Below are positions 57,507 through 64,000 of a stretch of 64,000 nt of DNA, one piece after another. Made by a program: the position numbers and the translations under genes. How positions within the stretch are numbered: the first letter of the stretch is position 1; each line of letters opens with the position of its first letter. A model generated the notes under the pieces. It was given only the letters and a program-made list of their open reading frames with translations, was not told the DNA's origin and did no database searches. The stretch comes from Rhizobium rhododendri (GTDB lineage: Bacteria; Pseudomonadota; Alphaproteobacteria; Rhizobiales; Rhizobiaceae): contig NZ_CP117267.1 in the NCBI RefSeq assembly GCF_007000325.2, forward strand, positions 2,682,501-2,746,500. Reading direction: 5' to 3'.

Positions 57507-57680
57507 AAAAATCCGTTTCCCCCGCATGAATGCCTTTGGCGAGTGAGGTTAGTGTAAGATCGGCAGGAATTGAAGCTCTAGCATTGGCTTGTCCATTCCC
57601 GCCCACTGATCGGGCACGTTTCACCTTTATGTGGTGGTCGCATACAGGAAGCCCAAGGCTGCTGCCAGAGGCAAATGCTC

Positions 57681-57703
57681 TAAAAGCCGGACATTGCGGC
57701 TTT
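57681..57703. other. stable hairpin in the fabA-irr divergent region
   Basis: AAAAGCCG (57681-57688) / CGGCTTTT (57696-57703) with a 7-base loop, plus an overlapping 8-base inverted repeat GGACATTG / CAATGTCC (57688-57695, 57711-57718). It looks like a small terminator, yet no gene ends here. It may be part of a regulatory site for irr or fabA. Confidence 0.4.
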
Positions 57704-57730
57704 TTGCCCGTCAATGTCCCCACTCGAACT

Positions 57731-57759
57731 ATTGAAAGCCGGGCAAGCAAAAGATATAT
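57731..57759 (+). promoter_or_regulatory. candidate irr promoter
   Basis: ATTGAA (57731-57736), 17 bases, ATATAT (57754-57759), about 45 bases before the irr ATG. Reasonable fit to the rhizobial housekeeping pattern. Confidence 0.45.
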
Positions 57760-57804
57760 GAAGCACTCAAGAATAGTCGACACGACGACTTTGGAGTCCG
57801 TTTG

Positions 57805-58224
57805 ATGGCGTTTGCAGCCGAATTGCCGATCGAGACCAGACTGCGCATGGCGGGCCTGCGGCCGACCCGGCAGCGAGTCGCGCTGGGCGATCTGCTGTTT
57901 GCCAAGGGCGACCGTCACCTCACCGTCGAGGAACTGCACGAGGAAGCCGTCGCCGCAAAGGTGCCGGTGTCTCTGGCTACCGTTTACAATACGCTGCACC
58001 AGTTTACCGAGGCGGGCCTTATCCGCGTACTCGCCGTCGAGAGCGCCCGCACCTATTTCGACACCAACGTGTCGGACCATCACCACTTCTTCGTTGAAGG
58101 ACACAACGAAGTCCTCGACATTCCAATCAGCAATCTTGTCATCGACAATCTTCCGGAGCCACCGGAAGGCATGGAAATCGCCCATGTCGACGTGGTCATC
58201 CGCCTGCGTCCGATCCAGCGCTAG
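57805..58224 (+). CDS. irr: iron response regulator Irr, Fur superfamily
   Basis: 139 residues. A winged helix (LRPTRQRVALGDLLF, and SLATVYNTLHQFTEAGLIR) and the dimerisation domain. It carries the Irr-type HHH at residues 92-94 (VSDHHHFFVEG) where haem is known to bind in rhizobial Irr, and it lacks the N-terminal haem regulatory Cys-Pro motif of the Bradyrhizobium protein, like the Rhizobium form. Irr represses or activates iron-using genes under low iron and is destroyed or inactivated by haem. Its place beside fabA-fabB-fabI is conserved in rhizobia. No ICE-box could be seen upstream. Confidence 0.93.
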   Translation: MAFAAELPIETRLRMAGLRPTRQRVALGDLLFAKGDRHLTVEELHEEAVAAKVPVSLATVYNTLHQFTEAGLIRVLAVESARTYFDTNVSDHHHFFVEGHNEVLDIPISNLVIDNLPEPPEGMEIAHVDVVIRLRPIQR

Positions 58225-58240
58225 CTGCCAGTCAATCCTT

Positions 58241-58876
58241 CTATAAGACATCGTCCGGATGACGTCCGGGCCTTGGGCGATAGCCGCGAAAAGTCCAACC
58301 GAACCACAAAGCTCCGCCGCGAACCCCGAACGCCGCGATCACCCCGAGCGCAGAGGCGGCATACAGCGGCATTGGCGTCGAATTGGCGGCAACAAAGACG
58401 CATGCGCCGATGAGCGCAGCCGTCACATAGATCTCCGGACGCAGCAGCACTGACGGCTCGTTGCTGATCATATCGCGCAGGATGCCGCCGAAGGTGGCCG
58501 TCAATGTGCCGGTGACGATGGCAACCGTCGGCGAACCCGTGGCTGCCAGGCCCTTGGCGGCGCCCATCACGCAATAGGCCGCCAGCCCGACGGCATCGAG
58601 CCAGATCAGCAGCTTGTATCGCGACTCTAGCAGATGCGCCGTGAAGAACACGACGACGCCGATGACGCAGCAGACGAGGATATAGGTCGGATTGAGCACC
58701 CAGAAGACCGGCAGCCTGCCGAGCACGATGTCGCGCAGCGTGCCACCGCCGATCCCTGTCACCGCCGCCAGAAACAGAAATCCGATCAGGTCGAGCTGCT
58801 TGCGTGATGCAGACAGGGCGCCGGTCGCGGCGAAGACGGCAACGCCTGCATAATCGAGGAACGACAGTAGCGACAT
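58241..58876 (-). CDS. TRIC/UPF0126-family membrane protein (YicG-like)
   Basis: 211 residues, seven hydrophobic segments arranged as two internal repeats. Repeat signatures are LDYAGVAVFAATGALSASRK, then GIGGGTLRDIVLGR, and in the second half VTGTLTATFGGILRDMISNE. This is the prokaryotic trimeric intracellular cation channel family, thought to be glycine- or cation-conducting channels. It converges with irr, 16 bases between the stops. Start at 58876 (MSLLSFLD) or the preceding 58888. Confidence 0.88.
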   Translation of the reverse strand: MSLLSFLDYAGVAVFAATGALSASRKQLDLIGFLFLAAVTGIGGGTLRDIVLGRLPVFWVLNPTYILVCCVIGVVVFFTAHLLESRYKLLIWLDAVGLAAYCVMGAAKGLAATGSPTVAIVTGTLTATFGGILRDMISNEPSVLLRPEIYVTAALIGACVFVAANSTPMPLYAASALGVIAAFGVRGGALWFGWTFRGYRPRPGRHPDDVL

Positions 58877-59012
58877 GAATGGCCCCACGAACAGGTCTGC
58901 TGCAAATGCCGCAGTGGATCACGGCAGTCAGGGCCGCGCAAGGAGGAAGGACTAACTTGCAGCCCGGACTGCCACGCGCCTGTGTCGGAGCCCGTTATTG
59001 CGAGGTGATTTT

Positions 59013-59489
59013 GTGAGATTTTTGTTTCTGGCATTTTTGAATGTCATGGCGTTCGTGGTCATGCCCGCAGTCGCCAGCGCCCAGCAGGCGCTCCTGACCG
59101 ATCCCGTCGCTTTCGAAAAGGAGCATTTCACCAAGCGTTGCGGCGCCGGCGTCACCTTTGGCGATGGATTTGCGACAGAGCAGGACATCAACAACGACAA
59201 GCGCGGCGATATCGTCATCAACGAAGGTGAAATCACCTGCAAGGGCGAAAAAGGCCCCGACTGCACCGATGAAGGTTGCCCGCACAACTTCTACATCCAG
59301 GTCGACACCGGCGGCTACCTGATGATCGCCACCGCGCAGATCTACAGCTACGACTTCATCATGCGGTTCGGCAACATGGTGCTTGTGATGAAGATGCATC
59401 CGCGTTTCTGCGACCGCACGGACACCGAACCATGCCAGATCACGGTGCGCGTGCGCGGTACCAAGTTCACGACGATCTTCAAGAAGTAG
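59013..59489 (+). CDS. exported protein of unknown function with conserved cysteines
   Basis: 158 residues from a GTG start with GAGGTGA just upstream. A Sec signal peptide (VRFLFLAFLNVMAFVVMPAVASA) is followed by a mature part of about 135 residues containing six Cys (KRCGAG, ITCKGEKGPDC, DEGCPHN, RFCDR, PCQI), which could form three disulfides in the periplasm. I do not recognise the family. TTG at 58998 in the same frame is an alternative start. Confidence 0.75.
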   Translation: MRFLFLAFLNVMAFVVMPAVASAQQALLTDPVAFEKEHFTKRCGAGVTFGDGFATEQDINNDKRGDIVINEGEITCKGEKGPDCTDEGCPHNFYIQVDTGGYLMIATAQIYSYDFIMRFGNMVLVMKMHPRFCDRTDTEPCQITVRVRGTKFTTIFKK

Positions 59490-59518
59490 GCGCAGGCGCC
59501 ATTGGCGTCTTCGAGGTC

Positions 59519-60289
59519 TCAGTCCGCGTGGCAGGGCCAGCCGGCCGGCTTTTTCAGGGCGGGCGGCAGCTTAGTCTTGTCGTCGCCGCAGGACAGATCG
59601 ATCTGCGGCTGCAGCAGACCGCGCGCATTTGAGAGATCCAGACCTTCGATATCGGTCAGGAACATGAATGCCCTGTCGAAGTTTATCGGCCCCTCGACGC
59701 TGGCAGCATCGAAATGGGCACGCGATAGGTTGGCGAGGGTAAAATTCGTATCGCCCAGCACCACCTTGTCGAAGTTCGCCCGTCCGAGTTCCGCCTTCTG
59801 GAAGTCGGCCCCGGTCAGTTTCGCTCCGGAAAAATTGGCTCTCTGCAGTTCGGCACTGGCAAAAGACGCACCATCGGCCGACACCTTGGAAAAACCGCTG
59901 CGGTAGGCCTGGACCCGCGCAAAGTCCGCCTTCTTCATCGTCGAGCCGGTAAACCAGGCGCGCATAAGGTTGGCTTTTTCGAGCTGCGCCCCGTCCAGGT
60001 TCGAGTTCGGAAGCCCGGTGACAGACAGATCGGCGCCGGAAAGGTTGGCATCCTTGAGGTTGCTGCCGTCAAGCATGATATTCTTCTTGCTGCATTCGCT
60101 CCAATCGAGACCTGGCTCCGGCATGCTGTCGCAATCGGCAGCCCGGGCGCCCGGCGCGCAAGAAAACGCCAGCGAGGCAGCAAGTGCGAACATGGCAAGC
60201 GGCACGGGGTGGCGACGGCCTTTGCCGCCGATGGCTTGAGCCAAAGGCATCCCCTGTCTCAATGAAACTACCGGCGTATCAACAACCAT
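59519..60289 (-). CDS. exported pentapeptide-repeat protein
   Basis: 256 residues. After a signal peptide (PLAMFALAASLAFSCAPGARA) the region 75-200 is built of A(D/N)LxX-type pentapeptides: LKDANLSGADLSV, NLDGAQLEKANLM, ADFQKAELGRANF, TNFTLANLSRAHF. These form a right-handed square beta helix. Cys residues near both ends may be paired (ADCDSMPE, WSEC, DLSCGDD, GWPCHAD). Function unknown; some relatives mimic DNA but this one is secreted. Starts at 60289 or 60250 are possible. Confidence 0.85.
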   Translation of the reverse strand: MVVDTPVVSLRQGMPLAQAIGGKGRRHPVPLAMFALAASLAFSCAPGARAADCDSMPEPGLDWSECSKKNIMLDGSNLKDANLSGADLSVTGLPNSNLDGAQLEKANLMRAWFTGSTMKKADFARVQAYRSGFSKVSADGASFASAELQRANFSGAKLTGADFQKAELGRANFDKVVLGDTNFTLANLSRAHFDAASVEGPINFDRAFMFLTDIEGLDLSNARGLLQPQIDLSCGDDKTKLPPALKKPAGWPCHAD

Positions 60290-60351
60290 GCCACACCCAT
60301 GTCACCTGATTTCCAACGCTCCAGCCTCCGGCTTTTGCGCCTGTCTGTCGA

Positions 60352-60594
60352 TCAGCCATCATCCTTGACGTCCGCTTCCGGACGGTCGCCGCCGCTGGCC
60401 GACTCGGTCTTCCAGCTTCCGTCCGCCGCCTGATAGGCGATCTCCGCATCCTGGCCGCCGATCTGCTGACGCTTTGCCGCGTCCTTGGCAGCTTTCAGGG
60501 CCTGCGCATGATCAGGGAATGTTTCAGACCATACGTCGCCCAGTCGATAACCCCAGCCTTCGTCGTGTTCGGCAACATGATACGTAACGTGCAT
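60352..60594 (-). CDS. DUF2188-family small protein
   Basis: 80 residues. MHVTYHVAEHDEGWGYRLGD, ending in WSETFPDHAQALKAAKDAAKRQQ, is the DUF2188 pattern (a short beta hairpin plus helix). Acidic tail. Function unknown; common as a lone gene in rhizobia. The ATG at 60594 lies after an AT-rich stretch but with no strong ribosome site. Confidence 0.78.
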   Translation of the reverse strand: MHVTYHVAEHDEGWGYRLGDVWSETFPDHAQALKAAKDAAKRQQIGGQDAEIAYQAADGSWKTESASGGDRPEADVKDDG

Positions 60595-60776
60595 GACATA
60601 TTTTCCTAATTCCAGATGTCGCGCAGCTTAGCCTACTTTGCACGCCGGAAAGCTTAAATCCTTGCGGCTTGCCCGGTAGTCGTCTTCCACGCCTATCGGA
60701 AATAGGGCTTCAACGGCGACTGGACAATGTGGATGCTGCGATTGCATCCGGAAATTGTCGTCAGACCGGAGGGGCC

Positions 60777-60983
60777 CTATTCCACCATCAGCCCGTCAAA
60801 CACTTCGAGCATGGCATCGGAGATCGCCTTGCCGAGCGCGCCGCCGGTGCGCTGCAAGGCTTCCTCGTCCATATCGCGGGCAGACAGCGCCAGCGCCGAG
60901 CCTTCATTGCGAACGATTTCCTGCGCCCGCTGGATAGCCCAGAGTGCGAATTCGCTGCGGCTGTTGATTTCGACGTTATCCAT
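60777..60983 (-). CDS. small protein of unknown function, 68 residues
   Basis: Begins MDNVEINSRSEFALWAIQRA and continues as two amphipathic helices (EIVRNEGSALALSARDMDEEALQR and GGALGKAISDAMLEVFDGL). GGAG lies about 8 bases before the ATG at 60983. The G/C-rich third positions and helix pattern support a real gene. No family recognised; cytoplasmic. Confidence 0.65.
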   Translation of the reverse strand: MDNVEINSRSEFALWAIQRAQEIVRNEGSALALSARDMDEEALQRTGGALGKAISDAMLEVFDGLMVE

Positions 60984-61053
60984 GACGGCTCCGGCTCAAG
61001 GCTGAACATAGTGCATTTTCAAGCGCCGGTGTCACGCCGGCAGGCCATCAGAA

Positions 61054-61230
61054 TCACCACCAGCGGCTCGCGTGATCGAGATTGGCGTCCTGACGTTCCT
61101 GGACGGGACCCATCAACATCTTCAGCCGACCGATCTGCTTTTTGTCAAGAAGATCGCGGCGTGCAAATTCATGCATGCTCCAGATGTCGCGAAGGCTGGT
61201 ATCGCGTGTGTCGGATCGTTTTAATGTCAT
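61054..61230 (-). CDS. small rhizobial-type protein, 58 residues
   Basis: Reads MTLKRSDTRDTSLRDIWSMH, then EFARRDLLDKKQIGRLKMLM and GPVQERQDANLDHASRWW with a TGA at 61054-61056. The segment LRDIWSMHEFARRDLLDKKQ-GRLK looks like a family of short proteins I associate with Rhizobiaceae, with WSMHEFA and LDKK as hallmarks. No strong ribosome site is visible (GGGCTCC before ATG), so the start is tentative. Predicted helical, basic, no signal peptide. Function unknown. Confidence 0.6.
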   Translation of the reverse strand: MTLKRSDTRDTSLRDIWSMHEFARRDLLDKKQIGRLKMLMGPVQERQDANLDHASRWW

Positions 61231-61437
61231 GGAGCCCGACTACAAGACAATCTGGTCAAATGATAGGCGTCGCATGCCCAATCGTGGAGAAATACGCCTC
61301 CCCCCTGCCATCCCTAGCCGTTCACCTTTTGCGGAGGACGGTTGAATTCCACAGCCTGGCTATATCTACCAATAGACGAGCCCCGGCCCTGTCGCGCGGC
61401 AAAACCATTCCCAGCGAACGAAATTTGGAGCATCACC
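61231..61437 (+). promoter_or_regulatory. tkt upstream region with a candidate -10 element
   Basis: The spacer before tkt contains CTATAT at 61360-61365 within the same CCTGGCTATATC context as the rimP promoter; the -35 at 17 bases (GACGGT) is poor. No gene is seen here apart from the small leftward gene ending at 61054. The RNA start would lie some 65 bases before tkt. Confidence 0.35.
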
Positions 61438-63483
61438 ATGGCAACCCAATCCCCGGTCCAGACCGAAAAAACCGTTCCTGCCCCGCGCGACCAGCACCTG
61501 CGCGACATGGCCGATTGCATCCGTTTCCTGTCGATGGATGCGGTGCAGAAAGCAAAAAGCGGCCATCCGGGCATGCCGATGGGCATGGCCGATATCGCCA
61601 CGGTGCTTTTTTCCGAGTTCATGAAGTTCGATGCAGCAGACCCGCACTGGTTTGACCGCGACCGTTTCCTGATCTCCAACGGCCATGGCTCGATGCTGCT
61701 CTACAGCCTCCTCTACCTGACCGGCGTCAAGGAAATGACCATCGACGAAATCAAGAACTTTCGCCAGATCGACAGCCGCACGCCAGGTCACCCCGAATAC
61801 CACCATGCCCCCGGCATCGAGACCACCACAGGTCCGCTTGGCCAGGGTCTCGCCAATTCCGTGGGCCTGGCTTTTGCCGAACGCATCATGAATGCCAAAT
61901 TCGGCGATGCCCTGGTCGACCACTTCACCTATGTATTCATGGGCGACGGTTGCCTGATGGAAGGCATCAGCCACGAGGCAATCTCGCTTGCCGGCCACCG
62001 CAAGCTAGGCCGCCTGATCGCGTTCTTCGACAACAATTCGATCACGATCGACGGTGCAGTCAACTTGTCCGAGTCCGATGATCAGGCAGCACGCTTCCGG
62101 GCGTCGAACTGGCATGTGCAGGAAATCGACGGTCACGACACCGATGCTATCCGCGCAGCAATCGTCGAAGCACAGAAGGTGACCGACAAGCCGTCGATGA
62201 TCTCTTGCAAGACCGTCATCGGCTTCGGCTTCCCGACCAAGGCGGGCACCCAGAAGGCGCACAGCGATGCACCCGGCGAAGAAGAAATTGCCGGCGCGCG
62301 CCGTCTGCTGAAGTGGGATGCAGCACCTTTCGAAATCCCGCAGCCACTGCTGGATGCCTGGAGGGCGATCGGCGCCAAGGGGCGCGATGCTCGCATGGCC
62401 TGGGCCGACCGCGTCAAGGCAGCCCCCGATGGGCTGGGCGAAGATTTCGACCGCCGCATGAAAGGCGAGCTGCCGGCCGGCTGGAAGCAGGCAGTCACCG
62501 ACGCCAAGACAGAGCTGCTTGGCAGCGACAAGGATCTCGCCACGCGACAGGCAAGCGGCATCGTCCTCAACCATCTGTTCGATGCAATTCCGGAGATGCT
62601 CGGCGGCTCGGCTGACCTGACACCATCCAACAACACCAAGGCGAAGAACCAGGTTGAAATCCCGGCCGGCCAGTTCGACGGCTCCTATGTCCACTACGGC
62701 GTTCGGGAGCACGGCATGGCTGCGGCGATGAACGGCATAGCCCTGCATGGCGGACTGGTGCCCTACGGCGGCACCTTCCTGACCTTCTCCGACTATTGCC
62801 GCCCGGCAATCCGCCTGGCAGCGATGATGGATATCCGCACCATCTTCGTCATGACCCACGATTCGATTGGCCTCGGCGAAGACGGTCCGACGCATCAGCC
62901 GGTCGAGCATCTGAGCGCGCTGCGTGCCATCCCGAAGCTTGCTGTCTACCGTCCGGGCGATCCGATCGAAACGGCCGAATGCTGGGAGGCGATTCTCGAC
63001 GCACCGCGCCAGGCAGCGCTGATTGCCCTGTCACGCCAGCCGATGCCTCTGCTACGCCGCGATCCCGGCACGGAAAACCTCTCGGCCAAGGGCGGCTACG
63101 TGCTGCTGGAGGCTGAGGGCGGTCCCCGCAAGCTGACGATTTTTGCGACGGGATCCGAACTGCATCTGGCCGTCGAAGCGCGCGACCTACTGCAGGCCGA
63201 GGGTATTCCGACCGCCGTCGTCTCCATGCCCTGCAAGCTGCTGTTCGAAGCCCAGGATGCCGCCTACAAGGCATCGGTGCTCGGCGAGACGCGCGCACGC
63301 GTTGCGGTCGAGGCTGCCGTGCAGGATAGCTGGGACAGGTATCTCGGTCTCGACGGTCGTTTCGTCGGCATGCACGACTTCGGCGCATCCGGCAAAATCG
63401 AGGATGTCTACCGCAAGTTCGATATCAACACCGAAGCCGTCGCCCGCGCCGGCCGCGACGTGGTTGCTGCCCTCGCTGCTTGA
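61438..63483 (+). CDS. tkt: transketolase
   Basis: 681 residues. Thiamine-diphosphate enzyme of the pentose phosphate pathway that transfers two-carbon units. The N-terminal domain has MDAVQKAKSGHPGMPMGMAD and the diphosphate/metal motif FMGDGCLMEGISHEA; the pyrimidine domain has HYGVREHGMAAAMNGIALHGG with the catalytic Glu nearby and HDSIGLGEDGPTHQPVE. GGAG at 9 bases precedes the ATG at 61438; the open frame starts earlier (61342) without a ribosome site. A perfect terminator follows. Confidence 0.97.
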   Translation: MATQSPVQTEKTVPAPRDQHLRDMADCIRFLSMDAVQKAKSGHPGMPMGMADIATVLFSEFMKFDAADPHWFDRDRFLISNGHGSMLLYSLLYLTGVKEMTIDEIKNFRQIDSRTPGHPEYHHAPGIETTTGPLGQGLANSVGLAFAERIMNAKFGDALVDHFTYVFMGDGCLMEGISHEAISLAGHRKLGRLIAFFDNNSITIDGAVNLSESDDQAARFRASNWHVQEIDGHDTDAIRAAIVEAQKVTDKPSMISCKTVIGFGFPTKAGTQKAHSDAPGEEEIAGARRLLKWDAAPFEIPQPLLDAWRAIGAKGRDARMAWADRVKAAPDGLGEDFDRRMKGELPAGWKQAVTDAKTELLGSDKDLATRQASGIVLNHLFDAIPEMLGGSADLTPSNNTKAKNQVEIPAGQFDGSYVHYGVREHGMAAAMNGIALHGGLVPYGGTFLTFSDYCRPAIRLAAMMDIRTIFVMTHDSIGLGEDGPTHQPVEHLSALRAIPKLAVYRPGDPIETAECWEAILDAPRQAALIALSRQPMPLLRRDPGTENLSAKGGYVLLEAEGGPRKLTIFATGSELHLAVEARDLLQAEGIPTAVVSMPCKLLFEAQDAAYKASVLGETRARVAVEAAVQDSWDRYLGLDGRFVGMHDFGASGKIEDVYRKFDINTEAVARAGRDVVAALAA

Positions 63484-63516
63484 ACCGCTGAAGAAAACTC
63501 CCAATCTCCCGAATAG

Positions 63517-63548
63517 AAAATGCCGCCCGGTGAGGCGGCATTTTCGTT
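63517..63548 (+). terminator. terminator after tkt
   Basis: Perfect 11-bp stem AAAATGCCGCC / GGCGGCATTTT with a 6-base loop, followed by CGTT; 34 bases after the tkt stop. The stem reads both ways and could also serve the leftward gene ending at 63589. Confidence 0.85.
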
Positions 63549-63588
63549 GAGGAATTAAGTCTGTCGTCTCTCGACCATATTACCGAAG

Positions 63589-64000
63589 TCAGAGGTATGG
63601 CGAATACGTCCCACCCGCCTCGTAGGCTGGCCGGCGAGATGCTGCCGCGGCATTGCTTTCCCGGCGCTCGGCCATGCGCATCGACTGCTGGAACAGATCG
63701 TCCAGGCGAACGCGCTCCGTGGCCATCGCCGCGAAAGCGCGATCAAATCTCGCGATCAGATGGCGATGTTTTTTCATTGCCGCCTGCAGCTCTTGCTCGC
63801 TCATCCTTTCCTCCGCTGGAAGCGGACGCATGGTCATTCGCTGGCCGATATCGTCCTGGAATGAAGCGAGAGTCAGCCCGACCTTGCGCAGCTGCTGGCG
63901 GGTGGTTGCCGAGGATTCCGTTGCGATCAGCAGACGCACCGCGCTGACAAGCAATTGTTTGCGGAACGGGAGATCGTCGATGTCGACGACGTCGAGCCCC
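63589..64000 (-). CDS. C-terminal part of an unrecognised protein (5' end beyond the window)
   Basis: The frame stays open to the last base of the window, so the gene starts outside. The visible 137 residues include SAVRLLIATESSATTRQQLRKVGLTLASFQDDIG and a helical ARFDRAFAAMATERVRLDDLFQQSMRM, with a variable tail ending SPYL. Strongly helical and basic. I do not recognise the family. A TTG at 63954 could serve as an internal start, but the open upstream codons (VVDIDDLPFRKQ) look coding. Confidence 0.6.
   Translation of the reverse strand, partial: GLDVVDIDDLPFRKQLLVSAVRLLIATESSATTRQQLRKVGLTLASFQDDIGQRMTMRPLPAEERMSEQELQAAMKKHRHLIARFDRAFAAMATERVRLDDLFQQSMRMAERRESNAAAASRRPAYEAGGTYSPYL

Overview
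The window is a high-GC chromosomal segment from an alphaproteobacterium of the order Rhizobiales, most likely the Rhizobiaceae (Rhizobium/Agrobacterium group). The grounds are a fur-type irr gene beside fabA-fabB-fabI, a dmeF/dmeR nickel-cobalt efflux pair, DUF982 and other small rhizobial proteins, a short 4.5S-type SRP RNA directly before dnaX, the cycM-kdsB-pheA order, and promoters of the form CTTGCA-N17-(C/T)TATAT. No tRNA, rRNA, CRISPR array, prophage or insertion sequence was seen. Most of the window is core genome.

Layout. 0-3 kb: end of an unknown gene, a small-subunit-type rRNA pseudouridine synthase, a phosphoribosyltransferase and a long-form purC. 3-8 kb: a NodT-type outer-membrane efflux lipoprotein, then a run of small, mostly exported or rhizobial-specific proteins (an SH3b protein with a Pro/Gln-rich tail, DUF982, a Pro-rich and an Arg/His-rich protein, a 42-residue membrane peptide). 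8-16 kb: penicillin-binding protein 1A, dnaK-dnaJ, cyclopropane fatty acid synthase and a 59-residue protein. 16-18 kb: dmeF-dmeR with a visible operator. 18-26 kb: recF, moeB, a GNAT, a D-2-hydroxyacid dehydrogenase, a second SH3b protein, adenosine kinase, an MFS transporter, RNase H and cytochrome cycM, with a possible small RNA at 23.4-23.65 kb.

26-34 kb: kdsB, pheA, an orphan BrnA-type antitoxin, a cupin, small proteins, a frameshifted glyoxalase-family gene, LysR, WYL and oxidoreductase genes, nudC and a HIT protein. 34-39.6 kb: SRP RNA, dnaX, ybaB, a MOSC protein, recR and a lytic transglycosylase whose 5' end carries a 136-bp palindromic repeat. 39.6-53 kb: the transcription/translation block rimP-nusA-ylxR-infB, a YcxB-like membrane protein, rbfA-truB, rpsO-pnp and rsmC, with a terminator-like hairpin in the rimP leader. 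An AT-rich foreign-looking HNH-type gene lies between truB and rpsO.

53-64 kb: AraC-type and GerE-type regulators, fabI-fabB-fabA (unsaturated fatty acid synthesis) divergent from irr, a TRIC/UPF0126 membrane protein, several small or exported proteins including one of 58 residues, transketolase, and the start-truncated end of an unknown gene. The strongest candidates for something new are the lone HNH gene island (47.7-49.1 kb), the palindromic element fused to the transglycosylase gene (38.2 kb), the rimP-nusA leader attenuator (39.6 kb), a CtrA-type box before the SH3b protein (4.9 kb) and the putative small RNA (23.5 kb). No complete new multi-gene system could be demonstrated.
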